Below are positions 7,637-17,665 of a DNA stretch of 64,000 nucleotides, piece by piece. The notes under the pieces were generated by a model. The model was not told the origin of the DNA, did not search any database, and saw only the letters and a program-made list of their open reading frames with translations. Made by a program: the position numbers and the translations under genes. The DNA lies in the NCBI GenBank assembly GCA_040391135.1, contig JBEBYL010000007.1, positions 1-64,000 of the forward strand, read 5' to 3'. The stretch is from G025836975 sp040391135. Its GTDB lineage: Bacteria; Pseudomonadota; Gammaproteobacteria; Burkholderiales; Burkholderiaceae_B. How positions within the stretch are numbered: the first letter of the stretch is position 1; each line of letters begins with the position of its first letter.

Positions 7637-9142
7637 ATGGAATTGTTTGATCACCTTGCTTTGGGCTTCTCGGTTGCCTTGTCGGTCGAGAACGTCGCGT
7701 ACTGCTTGCTGGGCTGTCTGCTTGGCACCCTGATCGGCGTGCTGCCGGGCATCGGACCGGTGCCCACCATTGCCATGCTGCTGCCCATTACCTATGTGCT
7801 GCCTCCCGTGGCCGGCCTGATCATGCTGGCCGGCATCTACTACGGCGCCCAGTACGGCGGCTCCACCACCGCCATCCTGGTCGCCCTGCCGGGCGAAACC
7901 TCCGCCGTGGTGACCGTGCTCGATGGACACCAGATGGCGCGCAACGGACGGGCCGGTGCGGCCCTGGCCATTGCCGCCATGGGTTCGTTCTTTGCAGGCT
8001 GCTTCGCCACGATCTTGTTGGCCGGTTTCGCGCCGCCCCTGGCTGAAGTCGCCTTCAAATTCGGGCCCGCCGAGTATTTCTCGCTAATGGTCTTAGGTCT
8101 GATCGGCGCTGTGGTGCTGGCTTCCGGCTCCCTGCCTAAAGCCATCTGCATGATCTTGCTTGGCCTGCTGCTGGGCATGGTCGGCACCGACGTGAACTCG
8201 GGCGTGGCACGCTACGACTTCGGTATTCCGGAACTGCAGGACGGCATCGACTTCGCGGTCGTGGCCATGGGCGTGTTCGGCTTCGCCGAAATCATGACCA
8301 ACCTGGAACTGAAGGACCAGCGCGTGGACATCACCGGCAAGGTGGGTTCGCTGTATCCCAACAAACAGGAGTTCAAGGAAGCCTGGCCGGCCAGCGTGCG
8401 CGGCACGGCATTGGGCTCGGCACTGGGCATTCTGCCCGGCGGCGGCGCAACGCTCTCCTCGTTCGCTTCCTACACGCTGGAAAAGAAACTGTCCAAGAAC
8501 CCCGAGCGCTTCGGCAAGGGCCATCCGGCCGGCCTGGCTGGTCCTGAATCCGCCAACAACGCCGCTGCGCAGACGTCCTTCATCCCGCTGCTGACCCTGG
8601 GCATTCCGGGCAACGCCGTGACGGCCCTGATGATCGGCGCGATGACCATCCACAACATCCAGCCCGGCCCGCAGGTCATGACCAGCCACCCGGACCTGTT
8701 CTGGGGCCTGATCGTTTCGATGTGGATCGGCAACCTGATGCTGGTTGTGCTGAACCTGCCGCTGGTCGGCCTGTGGATCAAGCTGCTGAAAGTGCCTTAC
8801 CGCATCCTGTTCCCGGCCATTCTGGTGTTCTGCACCATCGGTGTGTACTCGTTGAACTACAACGTGTTCGACATCTGGATGACGGCGGCCTTTGGTCTGG
8901 TCGGCTACATCTGGGCCAAGCTCAAGTGCGAAGGCGCTCCGCTGCTGCTGGGCTTGGTGTTGGGCCCCATGATGGAAGAAAACTTCCGTCGTGCGCTGCT
9001 GCTGGCTCGCGGTGACTACACCACCTTCGTGACGCGGCCGCTGTCCATGTCGCTGCTGATCGCCGCGGCACTTCTGGTTGTAATCGTGGCTCTGCCATCC
9101 ATCAAGAAGAAGCGCGAAGAGGCATTCGTCGAAGAAGGCTAA
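7637..9142 (+). CDS. tctA: Tripartite tricarboxylate transporter, large membrane subunit TctA
   Basis: A 501-residue, about 12-segment inner-membrane permease. The duplicated TctA signature is clear: GTLIGVLPGIGPVPTIAMLL near the N terminus and LGIPGNAVTALMIGAM in the second half. It forms the transport channel with TctB and uses the ion gradient. An AAAGGAATCC ribosome site precedes the ATG and an intrinsic terminator follows the gene, so tctB-tctA is a closed two-gene unit. The substrate is not predictable; citrate is only the founding example. Confidence 0.95.
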   Translation: MELFDHLALGFSVALSVENVAYCLLGCLLGTLIGVLPGIGPVPTIAMLLPITYVLPPVAGLIMLAGIYYGAQYGGSTTAILVALPGETSAVVTVLDGHQMARNGRAGAALAIAAMGSFFAGCFATILLAGFAPPLAEVAFKFGPAEYFSLMVLGLIGAVVLASGSLPKAICMILLGLLLGMVGTDVNSGVARYDFGIPELQDGIDFAVVAMGVFGFAEIMTNLELKDQRVDITGKVGSLYPNKQEFKEAWPASVRGTALGSALGILPGGGATLSSFASYTLEKKLSKNPERFGKGHPAGLAGPESANNAAAQTSFIPLLTLGIPGNAVTALMIGAMTIHNIQPGPQVMTSHPDLFWGLIVSMWIGNLMLVVLNLPLVGLWIKLLKVPYRILFPAILVFCTIGVYSLNYNVFDIWMTAAFGLVGYIWAKLKCEGAPLLLGLVLGPMMEENFRRALLLARGDYTTFVTRPLSMSLLIAAALLVVIVALPSIKKKREEAFVEEG

Positions 9143-9175
9143 TACCTTTCGCCGCCGCGACGCCTCGGCAAACAG

Positions 9176-9203
9176 AAACCCACCGCAACGCGGTGGGTTT
9201 TTT
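9176..9203 (+). terminator. Intrinsic terminator after tctA
   Basis: AACCCACCGC pairs with GCGGTGGGTT across a 3-base loop and is followed by a run of seven Ts. It is a textbook rho-independent terminator 34 bases after the tctA stop codon. Confidence 0.9.
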
Positions 9204-9275
9204 AATGGCCTTCCTAATTGTTGTAATCTTATGGGCGGAGCACCACGCAAACACCAACCAACGGAGAATAAAGAG

Positions 9276-10184
9276 ATGTCATCCATCAATGCCAGGCCCT
9301 ACGAATCGCAATCCGCAACCGAAGTCGCCTTTCTTGGCCTGGGTGTCATGGGCTACCCCATGGCCGCCCACTTGGCCAAGGCCGGACATAAAGTCACGGT
9401 ATACAACCGGACCTTCGCCAAAGCCGAGGCATGGGTCAAGGAATTCGGCGGCACCGCGGCGCGCACACCCAAAGAGGCGGCCCAGAACGCACGTATCGTA
9501 TTCAGCTGCGTCGGCAACGACGACGATCTGCGCAGCGTGATGCTGGGAGAAAACGGCGCGCTGGCGGGCATGGCGGCCGGCGCCCTGCTGGTGGATCACA
9601 CGACGGCATCCGCCGAGGTCGCGCGCGAGCTCTATGGCCTGGCCAAGAAGAAAGGCGTCGGCTTTGTCGACGCCCCCGTATCGGGTGGACAGGCCGGCGC
9701 GGTGAACGGCAAGCTGACCGTGATGTGCGGCGGCGAGCAGGCGCATTTCGACGTCATCCAGCCTTTGGCCTATAACTTTGCACAGGCTGTCACTTTGCTG
9801 GGCGAACCTGGAGCCGGTCAACTGGCCAAGATGGTTAACCAGATCTGCATCGCCGGCCTGGTGCAAGGGCTGTCCGAAGCCATCGCATTCGGCCAGGCTG
9901 CCAAGCTGGACATGAAGCAGGTGCTGGATGTGATCAGCAAAGGCGCAGCCCAAAGCTGGCAGATGGAGAACCGCGGCGCCACGATGGTCGACGACAAGTT
10001 CGATTTCGGATTCGCGGTCGACTGGATGCGCAAGGACCTGGGCCTGGTGCTGTCCGAAGCGCGCCGCAATGGCGCGCGCGTACCGGTAACAGCCCTGGTC
10101 GATCAATTCTATGCCGACGTCCAGCAAATGGGCGGCAATCGCTGGGACACCTCCAGCCTCATCAAGCGCCTACGCGGCAAATAA
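9276..10184 (+). CDS. NAD(P)-dependent beta-hydroxyacid dehydrogenase
   Basis: A 302-residue member of the 3-hydroxyisobutyrate dehydrogenase / tartronate-semialdehyde reductase family. Visible: Rossmann motif GLGVMGYPMA, substrate-binding motif DAPVSGGQAGA and the catalytic-lysine region GAGQLAKMVNQ. An Arg after the second strand (YNRT) hints at NADP preference. The ATG at 9276 follows GGAG at about 10 bases. The gene has its own start after the tctA terminator, so shared regulation with tctBA is possible but not shown. The exact substrate is open. Confidence 0.85.
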   Translation: MSSINARPYESQSATEVAFLGLGVMGYPMAAHLAKAGHKVTVYNRTFAKAEAWVKEFGGTAARTPKEAAQNARIVFSCVGNDDDLRSVMLGENGALAGMAAGALLVDHTTASAEVARELYGLAKKKGVGFVDAPVSGGQAGAVNGKLTVMCGGEQAHFDVIQPLAYNFAQAVTLLGEPGAGQLAKMVNQICIAGLVQGLSEAIAFGQAAKLDMKQVLDVISKGAAQSWQMENRGATMVDDKFDFGFAVDWMRKDLGLVLSEARRNGARVPVTALVDQFYADVQQMGGNRWDTSSLIKRLRGK

Positions 10185-10194
10185 GCAGTCCGGA

Positions 10195-11694
10195 TCAGGC
10201 CGTATACCTGGGCAGCTTCAAGGTGGCGCACAGGCCCACTCCGCCCCCCGCGGAGGGGTCGCCATCCTTAAGCACGATGGTCCCGCGATTGCGCTCGGCA
10301 TAGGCCAGCGCTATGGCCAGCCCCAGGCCCGATCCGCCCCCGCGCATTCCCTTGCGGGCCGAGCCGCCCCGATCAAATCTCATGAACACGCTTTCGCGCA
10401 ACGAGGGGTCCAGCCCGACGCCATTGTCGCAAACGCTGACCCATGCAGTGTCTTGCGCAATGCCGGCCGACACCGTAATGGTGCAGCCTTCTCCGGCATG
10501 ATTGATCGCATTGTGCACCAGGTTGGCGATGGACTCGTGGATCTCCGCATCGCTTCCCAGAACCCAGGCTTCCTGCGAGTCCTCTTGGGTATCGGCATCG
10601 CCGCCATCATCCACCCAGCCCAGATCCTGATGCCTTTCGCGGGCCAAAGGCAAATATTGCAGCACGACCTCCCGCGCAAGCGCATTCAGGTCCACCCTGG
10701 CCTGCGGCGCCATATCGTTGCGGCTGGCGTGCGCCAGGGACAGCAACTGTTCGGTCAGGCGCGAGGTTCGCCCCAATTGACCGATGATGGCTCCCAGCGT
10801 TTCCCGCATGCGCCCGATATCCGGCTCGCGCTTGGCGTATTGCGCCTGCGTCCGCATGATGGCCAGCGGCGTGCGCAACTGGTGGGATGCGTCAGCCAGG
10901 AATTGAGCCTGCTTGTCGAGCACCCGGCGGTACAGGTCGATGTGGTGATTGACCGCCTTGACCAGCGGCACGACCTCGTGAGGAACCTGGTCCGCGTCCA
11001 GCGGCATCAGGTTGTCCACCGCGCGCGCCTTGATTTCGCGCCGCAGCTCGCTAAGCGGGCGCAAGGCCCACTCAACGCTGAACCACACAAGCAGAACCGC
11101 CAGGATGAGCATGCGTCCGTCGCGGAACAGGCCCAGGCGCCAAGCCTCCTGCTGGGTGCGCAGGCGCATGTCTATGCTTTCGCCCACCAGCACGATGACT
11201 TGCCTGTGCACGCCCTCGTAGTGCAGGTCGCGCCATAGCGCGACCATGCGGACTTCATCGTTGCGGTACATGGCGTTGTAGAAAATGGGCATGCCTTCGT
11301 TGTCGGCCAGCGCCTCGGGCCTTGGCAGGCCATGCATGCCCAGCAAGGTGTTGCCCTTGATCTGCCTGGCAGGCGAGCCGGCCAGGCTGAGCGCGAGGGG
11401 CGTGACCTCTTCCACCCTGAAGTATTTTCGATTGCCGGCCCGCGATTCCAGCATGACCTGCGCATAGAAAGGCGGGTCGATGCGCAGCGTACCGTCCGGG
11501 TTGAACTCCACGCTGGTTTCCAGCACCTTGGCCGGCTCCAGCAAGGCGCTGTCGTAGACCTCTTCCGTGACGGCCTTCAAGGCATCGTAGTCGTTCCAGC
11601 TATCGATCAGCAGCAGCGTAATGATGCCTGGAATAAGCAGCGCCAGCAGCCAGAACCGTATGCTGCCTCGCGGCTTCTGTGTCACCCAGACCAT
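10195..11694 (-). CDS. tctE: Sensor histidine kinase, TctE-like
   Basis: A 499-residue inner-membrane kinase. A first membrane segment (~residues 13-30) and a second (~195-212) enclose a periplasmic 2CSK_N-type sensor domain. The HisKA box is DASHQLRTPLAIM with phospho-acceptor His271, followed by N, G1 (DNGVGLDP) and G2 (GGSGLGLAIA) ATP-binding boxes. It follows tctD with a 3-base gap, the tctD-tctE order. TctDE systems control tricarboxylate uptake, and tctBA lies 1 kb away beyond one gene, so that is its likely target (inference). Confidence 0.88.
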   Translation of the reverse strand: MVWVTQKPRGSIRFWLLALLIPGIITLLLIDSWNDYDALKAVTEEVYDSALLEPAKVLETSVEFNPDGTLRIDPPFYAQVMLESRAGNRKYFRVEEVTPLALSLAGSPARQIKGNTLLGMHGLPRPEALADNEGMPIFYNAMYRNDEVRMVALWRDLHYEGVHRQVIVLVGESIDMRLRTQQEAWRLGLFRDGRMLILAVLLVWFSVEWALRPLSELRREIKARAVDNLMPLDADQVPHEVVPLVKAVNHHIDLYRRVLDKQAQFLADASHQLRTPLAIMRTQAQYAKREPDIGRMRETLGAIIGQLGRTSRLTEQLLSLAHASRNDMAPQARVDLNALAREVVLQYLPLARERHQDLGWVDDGGDADTQEDSQEAWVLGSDAEIHESIANLVHNAINHAGEGCTITVSAGIAQDTAWVSVCDNGVGLDPSLRESVFMRFDRGGSARKGMRGGGSGLGLAIALAYAERNRGTIVLKDGDPSAGGGVGLCATLKLPRYTA

Positions 11695-11697
11695 GCG

Positions 11698-12375
11698 TCA
11701 GGCGTCTTCGCCGAGGCTTTCGAGCATATAGCCCAGCCCTCGGACCGTGACGATGCGCACATCGCTGCCCGCCAGCTTCTTGCGCAGGCGATGCAGCACA
11801 ACCTCGATGGCGTCCAGGCTTGCGTCGCTGTCGTGGTCGAACACCCTGCTGTACAGCTGGTTCTTCTCTACCGGCAGGCCGCTGCGCGTGACCAGCACGG
11901 CCAGCGCCGCGTGTTCGCGCGGCGTCAAGTGCAGTATGGCGCCATCCAGGGAAAAAGCGCGGCTTTCGCTATCGTAGATCAGCGAGCCGCATTGCATGCG
12001 GGGCGCCTGCCGGCCGCGGCTGCGCCGCACCAGCGCGGTCAGTCTGGCTTCCAGCTCTTCGAGCGCAAAAGGCTTGGTCACGAAATCGTCGGCGCCCAGG
12101 TTCAGGCCGCGCACACGATCCTGCAAGGCGCCTTGCGCCGTCAGGATGAGCACCGGCGTCACGTCGCCCCGATTGCGCATTTCACGCAAAAGGACCAGGC
12201 CGTGCTTGTCGGGCAGGCGCAAATCCATGATGACCGCATCATAGTCGGCCGCGGCTAGCAAGTGCTCGGCCGTCTGGGCGTCGGGAGCGTGCTCCGGTAC
12301 GAAACCGCTCTGGGCCAGCGCGCGCTCGAGCCAGGCGGCCATCTCGCGCTCGTCTTCAACTAATAGTACGCGCAT
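11698..12375 (-). CDS. tctD: Response regulator, TctD-like (OmpR/PhoB family)
   Basis: A 225-residue two-domain regulator. The receiver domain carries the acidic pair near residues 8-9 (VEDE), phospho-acceptor Asp51 (IMDLRLPDK) and the late Lys (TKPFALEEL). Residues ~125-220 form the OmpR-type winged helix DNA-binding domain (LTPREHAALAVL). Its start overlaps the rppH 3' end by 20 bases, and the kinase gene follows after 3 bases. The pair probably activates organic-acid transport genes. Confidence 0.9.
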   Translation of the reverse strand: MRVLLVEDEREMAAWLERALAQSGFVPEHAPDAQTAEHLLAAADYDAVIMDLRLPDKHGLVLLREMRNRGDVTPVLILTAQGALQDRVRGLNLGADDFVTKPFALEELEARLTALVRRSRGRQAPRMQCGSLIYDSESRAFSLDGAILHLTPREHAALAVLVTRSGLPVEKNQLYSRVFDHDSDASLDAIEVVLHRLRKKLAGSDVRIVTVRGLGYMLESLGEDA

Positions 12376-12925
12376 GGCCCTTGCTGTCCAAAGTCGGCTG
12401 GGAGGCGCGCTGGTTCTGAACCCGCTGCCTGAGATAGCGGGTTTCCTGCCCCCGCTTGAACAAGATGCCCGCCAGTTCGTTCAGCGCCAGGGTGTAGACC
12501 TCGCGCTTGAACTCGATAACGGCTTCGAGCGGAACCCAATACGGGCTCCAGCGCCAGGCGTCGAATTCCGGGCTGTGGCTGGCGCGCAGGCTTACATCCG
12601 AATCGCGCCCAACAAGCCTCAACAAAAACCAGATCTGTTTTTGCCCCTTATAGTGGCCACGCGAATCGCGCCGAACAAAGTTGCTCGGCACGTTATAGCG
12701 CAGCCACTCACGCGTCCGGCCTAATATGCGCACATGCTCGGGCTGCAAGCCCACTTCTTCGTGCAGCTCGCGGTACATGGCCTGAATGGGGCTTTCCCCA
12801 TACTTGATGCCCCCTTGCGGAAACTGCCATGCATGCTCCCGAATGCGTTTACCCCAGAAAACCTCGTTTTTCTGATTTACGAGGATAATGCCGACATTAG
12901 GACGGTAGCCTTCACGGTCTAACAT
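12356..12925 (-). CDS. rppH: RNA pyrophosphohydrolase
   Basis: RppH removes pyrophosphate from the 5' end of mRNAs and so triggers RNase E decay. It is a 189-residue Nudix protein with the Nudix box at GGIKYGESPIQAMYRELHEE and the conserved N terminus MLDREGYRPNVGIIL. The ATG at 12925 is preferred over the TTG four codons earlier because it matches the family N terminus and has GGGGTGG before it. The C-terminal ~30 residues extend past the usual core and the end overlaps tctD by 20 bases. Divergent from proS. Confidence 0.95.
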   Translation of the reverse strand: MLDREGYRPNVGIILVNQKNEVFWGKRIREHAWQFPQGGIKYGESPIQAMYRELHEEVGLQPEHVRILGRTREWLRYNVPSNFVRRDSRGHYKGQKQIWFLLRLVGRDSDVSLRASHSPEFDAWRWSPYWVPLEAVIEFKREVYTLALNELAGILFKRGQETRYLRQRVQNQRASQPTLDSKGHARTIS

Positions 12926-12990
12926 GGGCCACCCCAAAGCGAATTCAATACAATTACTGTTGATTATACGTATCTGTCGAGATCCTCACC

Positions 12991-14721
<1,731 letters not shown>

Positions 14722-14726
14722 CGCAT

Positions 14727-14748
14727 TCGGGCCGGCCAGCCGGCCCGA
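14727..14748 (+). terminator. Hairpin terminator after proS
   Basis: A near-perfect palindrome, CGGGCCGGC-CA-GCCGGCCCG, starts 6 bases after the proS stop codon and is followed by TCTCTTTATG. The stem is very strong while the T tract is broken, so partial termination before the Tol operon is likely. Confidence 0.55.
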
Positions 14749-14805
14749 TCTCTTTATGACATCCGGAGCGGCTGGCCGGCGATGTCACACCACTTAACGA
14801 AAGAC

Positions 14806-15231
14806 ATGTCCACCGAAACACCCGATTCATTTTCCTGTCTGGATATTCGCGTATATTACGAAGACACGGACGCGGGCGGCGTAATGTATTACGCTAATTA
14901 CCTGAAGTTTTTTGAGCGGGGCCGGACAGAATGGCTGCGGCGGCTGGGGGTTGATCAGTCCAGGCTGGCCGAACAGGAAAAACGCATATTCGTGGTAAAG
15001 GACGTTGAAATACAATATCGCAAACCTGCAAGACTTGATGACTTGCTTGCCATACGCAGCACAATCACCCGTGTTGGTCCCGCATCCGTCAATTTCAGAC
15101 AGTCCGCCCTGCGCGACATGGAACTGCTTTGCGAGAGCAATATCCAAGTGTGTTGCGTCGAGGCCCAGTCATTCCGCCCTGCCAAGCTACCGAACCAACT
15201 CAGAACTCTACTGGAAAAGGCCAAGAAATAA
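14806..15231 (+). CDS. ybgC: Tol-Pal-associated acyl-CoA thioesterase YbgC
   Basis: A hotdog-fold thioesterase of ~141 residues and first gene of the Tol-Pal operon. The YbgC signature YYEDTDAGGVMYYANYLKF includes the catalytic Asp; family members hydrolyse short acyl-CoAs or acyl-ACPs and associate with the inner membrane. The start is uncertain: the ATG at 14806 (MSTETPDSF) gives a length closer to the family than the one at 14782, and neither has a strong ribosome site. tolQ begins 2 bases after the stop. Confidence 0.92.
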   Translation: MSTETPDSFSCLDIRVYYEDTDAGGVMYYANYLKFFERGRTEWLRRLGVDQSRLAEQEKRIFVVKDVEIQYRKPARLDDLLAIRSTITRVGPASVNFRQSALRDMELLCESNIQVCCVEAQSFRPAKLPNQLRTLLEKAKK

Positions 15232-15233
15232 CC

Positions 15234-15908
15234 ATGCAACCCACTAGCGACCTGTCGTTGCTTACCTTATTAGTCGATGCCAGCATTCCCGTGCAGGTCG
15301 TCATGCTTATCTTGCTGGGCATCTCGATACTGTCCTGGACCTATATTTTCAGCAAGCGCGCCACCCTGAAACGCGCCAATGAACAAACGCGCCGCTTCGA
15401 AGACGATTTCTGGGCGGGCGGCGACCTGTCGGTTTTGCAGCAGGCCGTTGCCACGCGCCGGACCGAACATGGCGCCCTGGCACGGATCTTCGACGCCGGC
15501 ATGACCGAATTCATCAAGGCCCGCCGCAACAACGGAGGGGGAGAAGCCTTGCTGGACGGCCCGCGCCGCGCCATGCGGGCCACTTACCAGCGGGAAATGG
15601 ACAGCCTGGAATCGCACCTGAACTTTCTGGCTTCGGCCGGATCGGTCAGCCCCTATATCGGGCTGTTGGGCACGGTATGGGGCATCATGCATGCCTTCAT
15701 CGGCCTATCCTCGATGCAGCAAGCCACGCTTTCCGCCGTCGCCCCCGGTATCGCCGAGGCGCTCATTGCCACGGCGATCGGTCTGTTCGCGGCGATCCCG
15801 GCAGTGCTTGCCTACAACCGCTACACCAACGAGATAGACCGGCTGTCCATTCGTTTCGATAGCTTTATCGACGAATTCCTGAACATCTTGCAACGTCAGG
15901 TGCGCTGA
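15234..15908 (+). CDS. tolQ: Tol-Pal system inner-membrane protein TolQ
   Basis: A 224-residue proton-channel subunit of the MotA/TolQ/ExbB family, with three membrane segments (~residues 15-35, ~135-155, ~170-195). With TolR it uses the proton gradient to energise TolA during outer-membrane constriction at division. The family motif GLLGTVWGIMHAFIGL lies in the second segment. The ATG at 15234 was chosen because upstream in-frame codons overlap ybgC coding sequence. The end overlaps tolR by one base (TGATG). Confidence 0.95.
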   Translation: MQPTSDLSLLTLLVDASIPVQVVMLILLGISILSWTYIFSKRATLKRANEQTRRFEDDFWAGGDLSVLQQAVATRRTEHGALARIFDAGMTEFIKARRNNGGGEALLDGPRRAMRATYQREMDSLESHLNFLASAGSVSPYIGLLGTVWGIMHAFIGLSSMQQATLSAVAPGIAEALIATAIGLFAAIPAVLAYNRYTNEIDRLSIRFDSFIDEFLNILQRQVR

Positions 15909-16354
15909 TGCCATCCGTCCGCGGCGGCAATGGCCGCTCCCGCCGTCTGAAGAACGAGATCAACGTGGTGCCCTACATCGACGTCATGCTCGTGCTGCTG
16001 GTGATTTTCATGGTGACCGCGCCCATGATCACCCCCGGGCTCATCGAGCTGCCCTCCGTGGGGCAAGCCGCCGAAGTGCAGTCCAAGCCCGTGGAAGTAC
16101 AGATAGAGGAAGACGGCGCCATTTCCCTGCGCGTGCGCGACGCCGGCGCGGGATTCGAAAAGATCAACAGCCAGGACCTGGTGACCGAAGTGCGCTCCCG
16201 TGCGACCGCGGACACCCCGGTCGTTATCGCCGCCGACGGACGAGTGCCGTACGAAACGGTCATGAAAATCATGGATCAGTTGCGCAGCAGCGGCATCCAG
16301 CGACTGGGCTTGCTGGTCGACCAGAAATCGAATCCAGAACAGCAAAACAGATAA
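15908..16354 (+). CDS. tolR: Tol-Pal system protein TolR
   Basis: A 148-residue ExbD/TolR protein. It has a short cytoplasmic N terminus, one membrane segment with the essential Asp (VVPYIDVMLVLLVIFMV), and a periplasmic domain ending QRLGLLVDQKS. It forms the proton path with TolQ. It is translationally coupled to tolQ by the overlapping stop and start codons. Confidence 0.95.
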   Translation: MPSVRGGNGRSRRLKNEINVVPYIDVMLVLLVIFMVTAPMITPGLIELPSVGQAAEVQSKPVEVQIEEDGAISLRVRDAGAGFEKINSQDLVTEVRSRATADTPVVIAADGRVPYETVMKIMDQLRSSGIQRLGLLVDQKSNPEQQNR

Positions 16355-16396
16355 GGCTGCGCCAGCGGGCTTTCCCGCAGGACTTCACGCGACGCA

Positions 16397-17650
16397 ATGA
16401 AGCAGACACAGAAAAACATCCGCAGTACCCAGCAGCCGACTCCCGAACAACGGGATGAGCGTCGGGCGCTGGGCTATGCGCTGGCCATACACGGTGCCCT
16501 GATCCTGTTCATGCTGTTCGGTTTCATCGCTTCGCCCAGCAATCCGAATCCCGTGCAGGTGGAGCTATGGGCGGACGGCACGACGCCTACCGCCGCGGAA
16601 CCGGACACCGAACCTGAAACAGCGGAAGAAGCCAGCACCCCGCCCGAACCCGCACCGGAGCCGCCACCCGCGCCCGAGCCCGAGCCCGAGCCTCAACCCG
16701 CTCCCGAGCCGCCTCCACCGCCTCCGCCTCCCCCGCCGCCTCAGCAAAAGGCGCCGGTTCCCGAGCCCGAGCCGGAAATAGATCCGGACATTGCCCTGGA
16801 GAAAGTCCGCAAAGAGCGCGAGGCGAAGGAAAAAGCCGCCCAGGAAGCCGCGGCAAAGGCAGCCCAGGAGAAAGCCGCGGCTGAAAAAGCCGCCGCCGAG
16901 AAGGCGGCAGCCGAAAAGAAAGCCAAGGAAGAAGCCGCCAAAAAGGCCCAGGAAGAAAAAGCGGCGGAGCAAAAGGCCCGCGAATTGGCAGCCGAAAAGG
17001 CAGCGGCCGAAAAGAAGGCCAAGGAAGAAGCGGCCCGGAAAGAGGCTGCGGCAAAGGCTGCGGCCGAGAAAGCCGCCGCCGAAAAGGCGGAAGCCGAGAA
17101 AAAGGCGGCGGAAGAAAAGAAAGCCAAGGCAGCCGCTGAAAAAGCGGCGGCCGAGAAAGCCGCGGCGGAAAAAGCCGCGACCGAGAAGGCTGCGGCCGAG
17201 AAGGCTGCGGCCGAGAAAAAGGCCAAGGAAGCGGCAGCCAAGAAGGCAGCAGCCGAAAAAGCGGCGGCCGCCAAGCGTGAAGCCATCCGCGAAGCCATGC
17301 GCAGCGACGCCTTGGGCGCGGCCGGCATACCGGGCGGTACCGCCGACCGGAACCAGTCTGGCGGCGGAGGCAGCGACAACGGCTATGCCGCCAAGGTGCG
17401 TGCCTGCGTTCGCCCGCGTGTCGTATACAACGTGCCGCCGCAACAAGGAAACAGCAACCCGACAGTACAATACAGGGTACAGCTCAAATCGAATGGCATC
17501 GTCGAAAACGTCGATATCAGGCGCTCATCGGGGAACCCCCGTTTCGACGAAGCGGTCAGAAAGGGTATTCAGGCCTGCTCGCCCTTCCCCAAACCGCCAT
17601 CAGGCAAATACCCCTCGGAAATCGAGGGCGACTACCGAATGTACGATTAA
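16397..17650 (+). CDS. tolA: Tol-Pal system protein TolA
   Basis: A 417-residue protein that spans the periplasm and links TolQR to TolB and Pal. In order: an N-terminal membrane anchor (GYALAIHGALILFMLFGF), an acidic Pro/Glu-rich stretch with an 11-proline run (~residues 75-125), a long Ala/Lys/Glu helix (~134-295) and a C-terminal globular TonB-like domain (~328-417). The Pro-rich part is larger than in E. coli TolA and may act as a stiff spacer. The helix is made of short imperfect repeats, so its length may vary between strains. Confidence 0.95.
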   Translation: MKQTQKNIRSTQQPTPEQRDERRALGYALAIHGALILFMLFGFIASPSNPNPVQVELWADGTTPTAAEPDTEPETAEEASTPPEPAPEPPPAPEPEPEPQPAPEPPPPPPPPPPPQQKAPVPEPEPEIDPDIALEKVRKEREAKEKAAQEAAAKAAQEKAAAEKAAAEKAAAEKKAKEEAAKKAQEEKAAEQKARELAAEKAAAEKKAKEEAARKEAAAKAAAEKAAAEKAEAEKKAAEEKKAKAAAEKAAAEKAAAEKAATEKAAAEKAAAEKKAKEAAAKKAAAEKAAAAKREAIREAMRSDALGAAGIPGGTADRNQSGGGGSDNGYAAKVRACVRPRVVYNVPPQQGNSNPTVQYRVQLKSNGIVENVDIRRSSGNPRFDEAVRKGIQACSPFPKPPSGKYPSEIEGDYRMYD

Positions 17651-17665
17651 CAGGAGATAGTAGAT

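Noticed and set aside
8093..9289. A ~398-codon minus-strand frame opposite tctA
   Set aside because: Antisense shadow of a strongly conserved permease; His/Gln/Arg-rich composition typical of such artefacts, and it crosses the tctA terminator.
16397..17300. Possible tandem-repeat array or CRISPR-like structure from the repeated gccgag/aaagcc units
   Set aside because: The repeats are in frame and encode the TolA helix; no spacers and no constant repeat unit.
16565..17470. Two long minus-strand frames opposite tolA (Phe/Gly/Leu- and Ala/Ser-rich)
   Set aside because: Their composition simply mirrors the repetitive Ala/Lys/Glu codons of TolA; no independent protein features.
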